In this document: one piece after another, positions 17,401-25,412 of the stretch
Layout of the letters: each line of letters starts with the position of its first letter
Position numbering within the stretch: position 1 is the first letter of the stretch
NCBI RefSeq assembly: GCF_014207595.1
Contig: NZ_JACHGY010000001.1
Coordinates: forward strand, 372,001 to 436,000
Origin: Algisphaera agarilytica
GTDB taxonomy: Bacteria; Planctomycetota; Phycisphaerae; Phycisphaerales; Phycisphaeraceae
DNA length: 64,000 nt
Reading direction: 5' to 3'
Made by a program: the position numbers and the translations under genes
Notes under the pieces: generated by a model
What the model was told of the DNA's origin: nothing
What the model saw: the letters and a program-made list of their open reading frames with translations, nothing else
Database searches by the model: none

Positions 17401-18522
17401 TTCGATGAGCTGCTTCATCTCGTCGCGGTACTTCTGGGCCTGGTTCTTGTCCCGGGCGTTGCGGGCGTCGCCCTCCAGACCCTTGATGCGGTTGTCACAG
17501 GCCTCGACCTTCTGGTTGGCCGCTTCCCACTCACGGTTCTTGGACATGAGGTGCTTGGCGATCTGGTTGGCGATGTCGTAGCGCGGGGCGTCGTTGTTCG
17601 CGGGGCCGGAGATGATCAGCGGGGTACGGGCCTCGTCGATGAGGATGGAGTCGACTTCGTCGATGATGCAGAAGTCGCGGACCTTCTGGACCTGCTGGGT
17701 CGGGTCGGTCTTCATGTTGTCGCGGAGGTAGTCGAAGCCCAGCTCGGAGTTGGTGCCGTAGAGCACGTCGCAGCGATACGCCTCGGCCTTGAGGTGCGGG
17801 GGCTGCTGGTGCTGGGGGTGGATGCTGCCGACGGTCAGGCCCAGGAAGTAGTAGAACGGGAAGACCCAGTCTCGGTCACGCTTCACGAGGTAGTTGTTCA
17901 CGGTCACGACGTGGCACTGCAGGCTGTCGCAGCAGGCGACGTAGCACGCCAGCGGGGCCACGATCGTCTTGCCCTCACCGGTACGCATCTCGGCGATCTT
18001 ACCCTCACCCAGAACCATGCCGCCCAGGAGCTGGACGTCGAACGGCCGGGCGCGGAACGGCGGCTTACTCTCGGGGTAGAGCGCGCGGATCGCTTCGTAG
18101 AACTCGTTGGGCACGTCGATCTGCAGGTAGCCGGGCGCGGGCTCGCCGCCGGGCACGGGGTCGGGTTCCGTGGCGTCGGCCTCGGCCTTGAGCTGGGCGT
18201 AGAGCGGCTGGATGTCACTCGGCAGCACCGAGGGATCGAACTTGTACTCGTCGTTGAACACGCTGCGGATGCCGACCGCCCGGTCCATACCCTCGCGGGC
18301 CACGGCCATGATCTCCCGCAGGAGCGTGTCCTTGGATTCGCCCTTGGACGAACGCTCGCGGAACTCGGCGGTCTTGGCCCGCAGCTCGGCGTCGGTGAGT
18401 TGGCGGGTCTGTTCTTCGAGCGCGTTGATCTGCGCGACACGTTTGTTGTAGGTTTTGATGACGCGCTCGTTGCGCGAACCGAACACTTTGGCGAAGCCTT
18501 TGCCGACGGCTTGGACGACCAT
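14446..18522 (-). CDS. secA: Preprotein translocase ATPase SecA, very long form
   Basis: 1,358 residues, against about 840-900 in most bacteria. It powers protein export through SecYEG. Visible: R-T-G-E-G-K-T (Walker A, about residue 180), D-E-V-D-S-I-L-I-D-E-A-R (Walker B), G-R-G-T-D-I near residue 630, and R-G-R-A-G-R-Q-G-D-x-G-S-S. Extra length comes from a charged segment around residues 325-385 (nucleotide-binding domain), another near 655-725, and a region of about 200 residues in the C-terminal third (about 930-1130). The C-terminus is Ala/Gln-rich then Lys/Arg-rich and lacks the Cys-rich zinc motif that binds SecB. The stop of the long frame and the motifs fix the identity. Confidence 0.96.
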   Translation of the reverse strand: MVVQAVGKGFAKVFGSRNERVIKTYNKRVAQINALEEQTRQLTDAELRAKTAEFRERSSKGESKDTLLREIMAVAREGMDRAVGIRSVFNDEYKFDPSVLPSDIQPLYAQLKAEADATEPDPVPGGEPAPGYLQIDVPNEFYEAIRALYPESKPPFRARPFDVQLLGGMVLGEGKIAEMRTGEGKTIVAPLACYVACCDSLQCHVVTVNNYLVKRDRDWVFPFYYFLGLTVGSIHPQHQQPPHLKAEAYRCDVLYGTNSELGFDYLRDNMKTDPTQQVQKVRDFCIIDEVDSILIDEARTPLIISGPANNDAPRYDIANQIAKHLMSKNREWEAANQKVEACDNRIKGLEGDARNARDKNQAQKYRDEMKQLIEELPKLEEARDQHTQYFEVEMDKKAAHLTHEGTAEAQKVAGVGSFYVGNNMDLPHLINNAIRAHAVYKNGQQYVVQNGEVVIVDEFTGRLMVGRQWSDGLHQAVESKEGVKIKEETQTLATVTIQNFFKLYKRLAGMTGTAITEATEFHEIYGLDVISIPTNKPIQRIDREDLIFMSEKDKWNAIVDEIKRVHDWGRPVLVGTTSVDRSEMLSQMLSKKYGIQHEVLNAKAENAEREGNIVEDAGQLGAVMIATNMAGRGTDIKLQPIGREDLVKHWQTRNLLPRQADASMSDDELVALSYRHQATSVLAVPKKEAESMSDDELKLKLLRHWCEQDAYVDSKKSAGMSMDDCLQTLDGLPDYKRHRLELWDHVEKMGGLHIVGTERHESRRIDNQLRGRAGRQGDQGSSRFFLSLEDDLMKMFAGGKTKVLLSKLGMKEGDAIEHGMVSKSVGRAQRKVEERNYEIRKNLLEYDEVMEHQRNAFYGTRQEVLEGRNVSEMIFEYIGDSVDDAVGTYLDSGYVQQQAAEWCRSTLDVSVDPARLRLEDLNELQDIVRKSARADVAQIIDVTLGEYMSNDSLPEDWDLKGLSGWAMSRFDVNLPASKLRSMNPTDVAAELTQAAQEQIDQKDLSGLAKFLDKEIPQRELSEWAQQKFGLELPVEELKEVDVTTAGPMILEKARETYSRRELTYPCEFAMEVIMQGAQQDQNWAIEQLKGLMKSRYQVEVTDEEIKEKSGQDLFQMIISEQEAWLAKDGKLDKEANEIAAKYRNDPEGLTAKLAERYGAVLGEGELEAVPAEQLEDFVYDKGRAAFISELTRLERFVLLQVLDKSWKDHLYAMDQAKESVGLRGYAEKDPKIEYKREGAAQFEEMQRSTRDQVTDLIFRARLTPNVRLNNAYGENQQASHPGAGAAAPQAPSASMAAAAAAAVRGSDEQQAAQAAADRAGTRPDSGANMTRKQRRAAEARERHEQSSAPRKQRKRKSR

Positions 18523-18638
18523 GGGGGAGCTCTCTTTCGAGGGAGACGGCCCGCGCGGCAGGCGCGTGGCCGTGGGTGGATAGCGATGAAAATGTGGGTG
18601 GCCGACGCTCGGCGCACCGTCACTGAGTCAAAACAACA

Positions 18639-19016
18639 TCAGGACAGCGCAGCGGGCGGGGGCAGGTTCAGCAGCGAGAGGTGCGGCAGAAGCGAGACGA
18701 CCGGGCGGTCGTTTTCGGGAACAAACGTGGGGGCGGGGTAAGCCGGCAGATCGAGCGTCGTCGCGGGGGAATCCACCACGGCGGCGGTCTGGCCGGCCAG
18801 AGTCTTGGCCGCCTCGTTGAGGCAGGCCATGAACGAGGCCACGGCCTCGTCCGTCTCGGCGGTGATGCGTCGGTCGGCCGGGTGGGTCGACACCGCCAGC
18901 CCGCCGGTCGACACACTCACGCATACCGCGGTGGCGACAACCAGGAGCGCCATGGTGGCGCTCAGGTCACGCGGGTTCGCGGGTTTGGCGGAGGATGGGC
19001 CGAGGCTCGGTCGCAT
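18639..19016 (-). CDS. Small hypothetical membrane protein
   Basis: 125 residues; no family recognised. A single hydrophobic segment (about residues 19-42) follows a short polar N-terminus, so it is a signal anchor or signal peptide. The remainder is alanine-, proline- and leucine-rich with a likely helix (about 50-80). It lies between secA and a divergent phosphodiesterase gene. Start at 19016 avoids an N-terminal extension with no coding character. The low information content leaves some doubt that it is a gene. Confidence 0.5.
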   Translation of the reverse strand: MRPSLGPSSAKPANPRDLSATMALLVVATAVCVSVSTGGLAVSTHPADRRITAETDEAVASFMACLNEAAKTLAGQTAAVVDSPATTLDLPAYPAPTFVPENDRPVVSLLPHLSLLNLPPPAALS

Positions 19017-19137
19017 GCCTGAATTATCGGCAGGCCCCCGCCGCGGGTCAAGAAAGCCCACCCCGAAGTCCGCCGATGTCCGATAGGGACTCTCGGGGCA
19101 GCCGATCAACTCCGGGTGTGCCCCGAAATGGAGAGCC

Positions 19138-20379
19138 GTGGGTATGGCGGAATCGAAATTATTGGTGCTCTACGTTCCCAGCCTGGACCGGCGGTGGCTG
19201 GACCCCGGGCTGACGCCTTTCGTCTGCGAAGCCCTCGCCCGCCACGGCGAGACACTGCTGCACACCCACCCCTCGCCCGAACTGCTGGCCACGATGATCA
19301 CCGGGACCTGGCCGCACGAGCACGGCTGCTGGCAAGTCAGCCGGCTGCCCCCCGCTCCCCGGACCGCGCTGCAGAAGCTGATAGACTGTCTCCCCCATCG
19401 CTGGACCACCACGTTCCAGTGCCTCCGCCACCGGCTCAACCCCGAGTTCGATGTGCCCACCGTCGAGCCCCGGCGAAGACGACAGCTGAAATTCCACCGC
19501 ATCAAGAACATGCGCCGCAAAGGCGGCGACGCCCAGGAGATCCGGCTGGACGTGCCCACGGTGTTCGACCTCCTGGGTAGCGAGGCCAGCCGGTTCCACA
19601 CTGTGTTCTCCTTCGACATCCACCCGAAACTCGCCGACCTGATCGACGGCGAACCGGTGCTGGACATGATCGAGCTCTACACGCTGGACCTGTTTAGCCA
19701 CTGGAACATCGACCGCCCCGAAGCGATGCGTCAGCAGATCGCTGAGGTCGATCGCCAACTTGCCGAGACCACCGCCAAGGCCGACGCGCTGGGCGTCACC
19801 ACGCTGCTGGTCGTCGACCACGGCCACGAGCCCACCCGCAACACCATCGACCTGGCGAAAGTGCTGCGCGAAACCGGGGTGCCCGAAGACGAGTACCTCT
19901 TCTACGCCGAGGTGGGCAACGCCCGGCTGTGGTACGACACCGACCGGGCCCGCCAAGTGATCGAGTCGGCCTTGCGGGAGTTGGAACACGCGACCTACCT
20001 CACCGCCGAGGAGATGGCCAAGCACCATATCCACTTCCCGCCGGAGTCGGGCTTCGGCGACGGCTACCTCAACAGCCACGCCGGCACGATCCTGTTCCCC
20101 CACGACTTCTACCACCCGCTGGTCAACGCCTACATGGCCCGCAAGACCACCGAGCAGGTCGGCCGAAAGATCAGCCCGATCCACCGCGGCAACCACGGCG
20201 GCCTGCCCGACCAGCACCCCGTCGACACCGGCTACCTCGTTCCGCTCAACGGCAGCTTCGCCCCGTTGCCGAATGAAGCGTCGATCATCGACGTCGCCCC
20301 GACGATGTTCTCGCTGCTGGGCAAAGAAACGCCCGAAGGAATGGCCGGCCGGATCCTTCTCGAACGCGCGACAACCTAG
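19138..20379 (+). CDS. Alkaline-phosphatase-superfamily protein (type I phosphodiesterase/nucleotide pyrophosphatase-like)
   Basis: 413 residues, no signal peptide. It has the metal-site features of the superfamily: V-V-D-H-G-H-E (about residue 225), a late [13 protein letters not shown], and a final [13 protein letters not shown] segment common in phosphodiesterase/sulfatase-fold enzymes. The early active-site T/S is probably in the T-M-I-T-G-T-W segment near residue 57, as in T-x-T-G-x-x-P sequences. Substrate unknown. GTG at 19138 or ATG at 19144 can serve as start; GGAG lies 4 and 10 bases before them. Confidence 0.75.
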   Translation: MGMAESKLLVLYVPSLDRRWLDPGLTPFVCEALARHGETLLHTHPSPELLATMITGTWPHEHGCWQVSRLPPAPRTALQKLIDCLPHRWTTTFQCLRHRLNPEFDVPTVEPRRRRQLKFHRIKNMRRKGGDAQEIRLDVPTVFDLLGSEASRFHTVFSFDIHPKLADLIDGEPVLDMIELYTLDLFSHWNIDRPEAMRQQIAEVDRQLAETTAKADALGVTTLLVVDHGHEPTRNTIDLAKVLRETGVPEDEYLFYAEVGNARLWYDTDRARQVIESALRELEHATYLTAEEMAKHHIHFPPESGFGDGYLNSHAGTILFPHDFYHPLVNAYMARKTTEQVGRKISPIHRGNHGGLPDQHPVDTGYLVPLNGSFAPLPNEASIIDVAPTMFSLLGKETPEGMAGRILLERATT

Positions 20380-20452
20380 ACCTGCCAAAAACAGACAAAA
20401 CACAGGTAAAACCGGCCCCGCACCCTGTGGTGATCCTGCTATCATCCCCGGC

Positions 20453-21652
20453 ATGAAGATCCACGAATACCAGTCGCGTGAACTCCTCGAGAAGTTCGGC
20501 GTTCCCGTCCCCGGCGGCATTGTCGTCGATAACGCCGACCAGGCCGCCGAGGCCTTCGACAAGCTCGCCGCGGACGGCACCACGCTTGCCGTGGTCAAGG
20601 CCCAGGTCCACGCCGGCGGCCGTGGCAAAGGCGGCGGGGTGAAGCTGGTCAAGTCGGCCGACGAAGCCAAAGACGCCGCGGCGACCATCCTCAGCAAGCC
20701 GCTGGTCACCCCCCAGACCGGCCCCGAAGGCGTGCCCGTCAACAAGCTGCTGATCGCTTCGGGCGTGGATATCGAAAAAGAGTACTACCTCGGCATCGTC
20801 GTGGACCGTGCTCAAGGCTGCCCCGTGCTGATGGGCTCGGCCGAGGGCGGCATGGACATCGAAGAGGTCGCCGCGACGACCCCCGAGAAGATCATCAAGG
20901 AACCGATTGATCCGGTCGCCGGCCTCCAGCCGTACCAGGCCCGCAAGGTCGCCTTCGCCATGGGCTTCAAGGGCAAGCAGGTCGGCCAGGCCGTGAAGGT
21001 CATGGGCGCCCTCACCAAGCTCTTCCTCGGCACCGACGCTAGCCTCGTGGAGATCAACCCGCTGATCGTCACCCCCGCCAGCGAAGAACACCCCGACGGC
21101 CAGGTCCTGGCGATCGACGCGAAGATCGACTTCGACGACAACGCCATGTTCCGCCACAAGGACATCAAGGCCCTCGAAGACCCCGCCGAGGTCGACCCCG
21201 CCGAGGCCAAGGCCGCGGAGTACGGCCTGTCGTACATCAACCTCGACGGCAACATCGGCTGCCTCGTCAACGGTGCCGGCCTCGCGATGGCCACCATGGA
21301 CATCATCAAGCTCCACGGCGGCGAACCCGCCAACTTCCTCGATGTCGGCGGCAGCGCTTCGGAAGAAGCCGTGACCGAGGCCTTCCGCATCATCCTCGCC
21401 GACGACGGTGTGAAGGGCATCCTCGTCAACATCTTCGGCGGCATCGCCAAGTGCGACACCATCGCCAACGCCATCGTCGCCGCCGCCAAACAGGTAGGCT
21501 TCAGCGTGCCGCTGGTCGTCCGCCTCGAAGGCACCAACGTCGAACCCGCCCGCGTGATCCTCGAAAACGCCAAGGCCGACATCCCCACGATGATCGTCGG
21601 CAGCGACCTCACCGACGCCGCCCAGAAGATCACCGCAGCCATCGCGGCGTGA
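20453..21652 (+). CDS. sucC: Succinyl-CoA ligase [ADP/GDP-forming] subunit beta
   Basis: 399 residues, close to the usual 388. N-terminal [12 protein letters not shown], the ATP-grasp core with [19 protein letters not shown] near residue 200, and the CoA-ligase part with N-G-A-G-L-A-M and V-N-I-F-G-G-I confirm it. It makes ATP or GTP from succinyl-CoA together with the alpha subunit. sucD, normally the next gene, does not follow; an SDR gene does. Start at 20453 is the conserved one; the frame is open upstream. Confidence 0.96.
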   Translation: MKIHEYQSRELLEKFGVPVPGGIVVDNADQAAEAFDKLAADGTTLAVVKAQVHAGGRGKGGGVKLVKSADEAKDAAATILSKPLVTPQTGPEGVPVNKLLIASGVDIEKEYYLGIVVDRAQGCPVLMGSAEGGMDIEEVAATTPEKIIKEPIDPVAGLQPYQARKVAFAMGFKGKQVGQAVKVMGALTKLFLGTDASLVEINPLIVTPASEEHPDGQVLAIDAKIDFDDNAMFRHKDIKALEDPAEVDPAEAKAAEYGLSYINLDGNIGCLVNGAGLAMATMDIIKLHGGEPANFLDVGGSASEEAVTEAFRIILADDGVKGILVNIFGGIAKCDTIANAIVAAAKQVGFSVPLVVRLEGTNVEPARVILENAKADIPTMIVGSDLTDAAQKITAAIAA

Positions 21653-21705
21653 TCGAAACGTGGGGTTCATTGAATCCTCACACCACAATCTGAAAAACTT
21701 CAGCC

Positions 21706-21727
21706 CCGGCCGGGAATACTCGGCCGG
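21706..21727 (+). terminator. Possible hairpin after sucC
   Basis: CCGGCCG and CGGCCGG arms around an 8-base loop in the gap after sucC. No T-run follows, so a role in termination is only possible. Confidence 0.3.
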
Positions 21728-21789
21728 ATCTGTCTATTGTGTCCACGCATTGAACACGACCCGTCCGAATACCTCACCAGAGCAAACCC

Positions 21790-22530
21790 ATGAGACTCGA
21801 CCTCACCGGCAAAACCGCTCTCGTCACCGGCGCCAACCGCGGCATCGGGAAATCCATCGTCGAAGCCTTCCTCGCCGCCGGCGTGGCCAAGGTCTACGCC
21901 GCCGCCCGCCAACCCGAATCGGTCCAACCCCTGATCGATGAGTACGGCGATAAGGTCGTTGCGATCGCGCTCGACCTCGTGGACGCCGACTCGATCGCCG
22001 CCGCCGCCCAAACCGCCAGCGACGTCGACATCGTGGTCAACAACGGCGGCGTGCTCAAGAACGGCAACCCGCTCGACGACAACGTGCTGGACAACATCGA
22101 CTTCGAGTTCGACGTCAACGTCAAGGGCCTGGTCCGCGTCGCCCAGGCCTTCGCCCCCGTGCTCAAAGCCAACGGCGGCGGGGCCTTGGCCCAACTCAAC
22201 TCGATCGCCTCGATCCGCAACTTCGCGCCCTTCACCAGCTACGCCGCCTCCAAGGCCGCCGCCTACTCGCTCACCCAGGGCCTGCGTGAAGCCCTGGCCG
22301 AGCAGAACACCCTGGTCGTCAGCGTCCACCCCGGCCCGATCGCCACCGACATGGGCGACGACGCGGGCTTCGAAGGCGCCCCGCCCGCCACCGTGGTCGC
22401 CGACGCCCTGGTCGCTGGCCTGCAAGAAGGCACCTTCCACGTCTTCCCCGACGCGATGGCCAAGGACTTCTGGGGCGCATACGAAGGCTACGCCCAGGCG
22501 ATCATCGAGCCGGCACTCTCCGAAGGGTAA
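21790..22530 (+). CDS. Short-chain dehydrogenase/reductase (SDR)
   Basis: 246 residues, classical SDR. It has T-G-A-N-R-G-I-G (cofactor loop, residues 13-20), N-N-G-G in place of the usual N-N-A-G, S-I-A-S for the catalytic Ser region, and Y-A-A-S-K (catalytic Tyr/Lys, near residue 157), then H-P-G-P-I-A-T-D. The Arg after the first strand (A-A-R-Q-P) suggests preference for NADPH, an inference. Substrate unknown. A strong terminator follows. Confidence 0.9.
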   Translation: MRLDLTGKTALVTGANRGIGKSIVEAFLAAGVAKVYAAARQPESVQPLIDEYGDKVVAIALDLVDADSIAAAAQTASDVDIVVNNGGVLKNGNPLDDNVLDNIDFEFDVNVKGLVRVAQAFAPVLKANGGGALAQLNSIASIRNFAPFTSYAASKAAAYSLTQGLREALAEQNTLVVSVHPGPIATDMGDDAGFEGAPPATVVADALVAGLQEGTFHVFPDAMAKDFWGAYEGYAQAIIEPALSEG

Positions 22531-22553
22531 GCCTGCACACCGCACTAACGATC

Positions 22554-22590
22554 AAAGCCCCCACGCAATCTCTAATTGCGCGGGGGCTTT
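22554..22590 (+). terminator. Rho-independent terminator after the SDR gene
   Basis: AAAGCCCCCACGCAAT pairs with ATTGCGCGGGGGCTTT with one mismatch around a 5-base loop. The stem has A and T ends, so it can stop transcription in both directions: the SDR gene, and possibly the AraC-type gene that ends at 22646 on the other strand. Confidence 0.8.
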
Positions 22591-22645
22591 ATGTTTGGTA
22601 CCGGTCACAAGCAGACTTCGGAAGCAACACTCTTTCGATGAATGC

Positions 22646-23488
22646 TTACCCCTCGGTTGCCCATGCTTGCTGGCGTAGCGCCCGGGGCGACTGGCCGTGT
22701 CGTTCTTTGCAGCGTCTTGAAAAATGGAATGGGTTGGCGAAGCCCACGCGGTAGGCGATCTCGCTGATGGTCAGGCCGGTGCTGCGCAGGAGCTCGACGC
22801 CCTGATCGACGCGGGTCTCCCACAGCAGACGCATCGGGGTGGTGTCGAGTTGTTCACGGCACAGCCGTACGAGATGATTCGTGGAAACCGAACACGCGGC
22901 GGCTAGGTCTTCGAGCGTGAGGGGCTCGGCGAACTGCTCCGCGATGGTGGAGCGCATCGAGAGCAAAGCGGGGTGCAATGGCGCCACGCGACCGGCCTCG
23001 TCGAGCCCCTCATCCATCAGATACGCCTCGAAGTACGCCAACGCCAGATGCGCCCAGGCGGTTTCGGCCGCGGGGTCGGTGCTGCGTACCAACTGCATCG
23101 CCGAGTCAAACAGCTGCCGCATCAGCTTCGACTCTCGGCGTATGGGGGAAGCGGCCGCCCGCTTCTGCTTCAACCATTTGGTGATCGCAGATCGCTTGTC
23201 GAACGTGAGGGCCACCCAGCGGTGGGTCGAGACTTCATCGGGATCGAAGGCGTATTGTTCGTGACCGCCGGGCCACTGACACACCACCTCGCCGACACGG
23301 ACCGGCTGCTCCCGCCCGTCGGTCGTGACCCGCAACGAGCCGCGGTCGAGGATGACCATCTGCACATCCTGCTGGATACGTGGGCCGCAGACCCCGCCCG
23401 GCGCGTAATCGACCTGCGACCAGGCCGCTTGGCTGGGCAGCGGGCAATCAATTTTGGATATGTTTTTTGGATTGGCAGACATGGCCAT
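22646..23488 (-). CDS. AraC-family transcriptional regulator
   Basis: 280 residues. The N-terminal half is a cupin-like ligand-binding domain (about residues 25-110, with R-G-S-L-R-V and a G-E-V-V-C-Q-W-P-G-G-H-E-Q-Y turn). The C-terminal third has the two helix-turn-helix motifs of AraC/XylS: L-T-L-E-D-L-A-A-A-C-S-V-S, then I-S-E-I-A-Y-R-V-G-F and F-S-R-R-C-K. It is divergent from a dioxygenase and a sugar isomerase gene, which it probably controls in response to a sugar-like ligand. Start at 23488 or 23482. Confidence 0.88.
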   Translation of the reverse strand: MAMSANPKNISKIDCPLPSQAAWSQVDYAPGGVCGPRIQQDVQMVILDRGSLRVTTDGREQPVRVGEVVCQWPGGHEQYAFDPDEVSTHRWVALTFDKRSAITKWLKQKRAAASPIRRESKLMRQLFDSAMQLVRSTDPAAETAWAHLALAYFEAYLMDEGLDEAGRVAPLHPALLSMRSTIAEQFAEPLTLEDLAAACSVSTNHLVRLCREQLDTTPMRLLWETRVDQGVELLRSTGLTISEIAYRVGFANPFHFSRRCKERHGQSPRALRQQAWATEG

Positions 23489-23507
23489 GACGAAAGGATA
23501 CGCGATA

Positions 23508-23523
23508 ATTTCAATATTGAAAT
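23508..23523. promoter_or_regulatory. Perfect 16-bp palindrome in the divergent promoter, candidate operator
   Basis: ATTTCAATATTGAAAT is a perfect palindrome centred in the 77-base gap between the AraC-type gene and the dioxygenase gene. Its position between two divergent starts suggests a binding site for the AraC-type regulator or another dimeric factor. Confidence 0.6.
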
Positions 23524-23565
23524 GGCAAGACGCCAAAAAACATTTCTGTTGCGAGAATCAATTTC

Positions 23566-24525
23566 ATGCCCACCTCATCCACCCGCTCGCCCGACACTCT
23601 CGACGGCATCCACTCCGGCTTCCTCACCCCCGAGGCCCAGGCGTTCTACGCCGAACAGGGCTACCTGATCGTGGAGAACGCGGTTTCACCCGAGCAGCTT
23701 GCCGCAATCAACGACGAAACGCTCCGGATGTGCCGCGGCGAACTGGGCCGGTTCGACGGCTGGACCGGGCCGCACGACGGGCAGAGCGACCTCGACGTGC
23801 TCCGGCAATATCTGTGCATCCACTTCCCGCACAAACTCTCACCCCTGATGCACGAGCAGCTCGCCCACCCGGCGATCGTGGAAACGCTTACCGGCGTCAT
23901 CGGACCCGACGTCAAGTGCATGCAGTCGATGCTCTTCATCAAGGCCGCGGGCAAGCCCGGCCAGGCCTGGCACCAGGACGAAGACTACATCCCCACCCGC
24001 GACCGCTCACTCACAGGCGCGTGGATCGCCCTCGACGACGCCACCGTCGACAACGGATGCCTCTGGGTGATCCCCGGCTCGCACAAGCCCGGCGTGCTTT
24101 GGCCACAGAAATTCCAGAAGAGCCAGGACTTCGACTGCACCCACGAGAGCTACGGCTATCCCTACACCGATGAAGACGCCGTGCCGGTCGAGGTGAAGGC
24201 CGGCAGCATCGTGTTCTTCAACGGCTATCTCCTCCACCGCTCATTGCCCAACCGCGCACCCGAGGGCACGTTCCGTCGGGTGCTGGTCAACCACTACATG
24301 AGCGCCTCGTCGCTGCTGCCCTGGATCAACGGCAGCATCGAAGAGCACGACACCTTCCTCGACGACGACCGATCCATTGCCAAGACCGACGTGCGCGACA
24401 TCGTCATGATTGCGGGCAATGACCCCTACGCCTGGATGGGGATCAAGGAGCGGAACGAGCCTCACGTCCGACCCACCGGCGAGGGCGGGTGCTCGCGAGG
24501 CGAGACCAAGTCCGAAATCGAGTAA
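23566..24525 (+). CDS. Phytanoyl-CoA dioxygenase (PhyH) family protein
   Basis: 319 residues. It is a non-haem Fe(II)/2-oxoglutarate oxygenase: W-H-Q-D-E-D-Y at about residues 134-140 gives the H-x-D iron ligands, L-L-H-R-S near residue 224 the distal His, and a following R probably binds 2-oxoglutarate. The N-terminal F-Y-A-E-Q-G-Y-L-I-V-E-N matches PhyH proteins. Members act on many small molecules. It is followed by a sugar-isomerase-like gene, forming a two-gene unit downstream of a divergent AraC regulator, so a catabolic role is likely. Confidence 0.87.
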   Translation: MPTSSTRSPDTLDGIHSGFLTPEAQAFYAEQGYLIVENAVSPEQLAAINDETLRMCRGELGRFDGWTGPHDGQSDLDVLRQYLCIHFPHKLSPLMHEQLAHPAIVETLTGVIGPDVKCMQSMLFIKAAGKPGQAWHQDEDYIPTRDRSLTGAWIALDDATVDNGCLWVIPGSHKPGVLWPQKFQKSQDFDCTHESYGYPYTDEDAVPVEVKAGSIVFFNGYLLHRSLPNRAPEGTFRRVLVNHYMSASSLLPWINGSIEEHDTFLDDDRSIAKTDVRDIVMIAGNDPYAWMGIKERNEPHVRPTGEGGCSRGETKSEIE

Positions 24526-24583
24526 CCTCGCCGTGGGTGGCGCTGTCGTTGCCCGCCACGCATACCCCGCACAGGAACCTGTC

Positions 24584-25411
24584 TTGGAAACCATCAGCTA
24601 CCGCCACGTCTGGGGCATGAACACCATCGACACCACCACGGTCGAGCGCGTGGCGGCAGAGGGCTGGGACGGCATCGAGGCGGGCGTGGGCTGGCTGGAA
24701 AAGATCGACCCCGAGGCAAAGCGAATCGCCGAGCGGGGCTTGGGGTTGGTTGCTCAGGTGTACACCGTCAGGCCCGACGACGCCCCCGACCCGATCGCCG
24801 CGCACCTCGACGCGATGCGGCAGCAACTCGAAACCGCCCTGCCCTATCAGCCCCGGCTGATCAACATCCACACGGGCGAAGACGCCTGGGGTTTCGCCGA
24901 GATGGTCGGCTTCTTCGAGAACGCCTTGGCGATGGCGCAGGAGTTGGGCCTCAACGTGGCCTTCGAAACCCACCGCTCGCGCTGCCTGTTCCACCCGCGG
25001 ATCACCATGGACATCCTGCGTGAGCTGCCCGACCTGCAGATCAACGCGGACCTCAGCCACTTCACCTGCGTCTGTGAACGGGTTGAGCAGATCGACGACT
25101 ACGGCCTGATCGACCTGCTCGCCCGGCACACCGCCTACGTGCACTGCCGGGTCGGCCACAGCCAGGGCCCACAGGTCAGCGACCCGCGCATCGAACAGTG
25201 GGCCGAGACACGAGAAGTCTTCGAAGGATGGTGGGTGCGCCTGGCCCGGGGCATGCAAGCCCGCGGCCTACCGTTCTCCTACTGCCCCGAGTTCGGCCCG
25301 CCGCCGTACCTCCCGCTCGACCCGCACACCGGCAAGCCCGTCGCCGACCTCGAAGAGATCGTGAACTGGCAGCGCGGCCGTATCGACTCGCTGATTCAAG
25401 CGCTCGATTGA
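24584..25411 (+). CDS. Sugar phosphate isomerase/epimerase-like TIM-barrel protein
   Basis: 275 residues, the xylose-isomerase-like AP-endonuclease-2 fold. Typical positions are G-W-D-G-I-E-A near residue 26, I-N-I-H-T-G-E-D near 90, A-F-E-T-H-R-S-R-C (metal-binding Glu/His region), I-N-A-D-L-S-H-F, and V-H-C-R-V-G-H. The TTG at 24584 is chosen because AGGA precedes it by 7 bases and the downstream sequence is immediately family-like; a GTG at 24533 is an alternative. It forms a unit with the dioxygenase gene. Its stop lies two bases from that of the convergent deiminase gene. Confidence 0.8.
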   Translation: METISYRHVWGMNTIDTTTVERVAAEGWDGIEAGVGWLEKIDPEAKRIAERGLGLVAQVYTVRPDDAPDPIAAHLDAMRQQLETALPYQPRLINIHTGEDAWGFAEMVGFFENALAMAQELGLNVAFETHRSRCLFHPRITMDILRELPDLQINADLSHFTCVCERVEQIDDYGLIDLLARHTAYVHCRVGHSQGPQVSDPRIEQWAETREVFEGWWVRLARGMQARGLPFSYCPEFGPPPYLPLDPHTGKPVADLEEIVNWQRGRIDSLIQALD

Positions 25412-25412
25412 T

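Noticed and set aside
16576-18741. Open frame of 721 codons on the plus strand opposite secA
   Set aside because: Shadow of SecA codon usage (Val/Leu/Asp/His-rich); no motif.
20285-21688. Long minus-strand frame opposite sucC
   Set aside because: Shadow of sucC; the plus-strand product is unambiguous.
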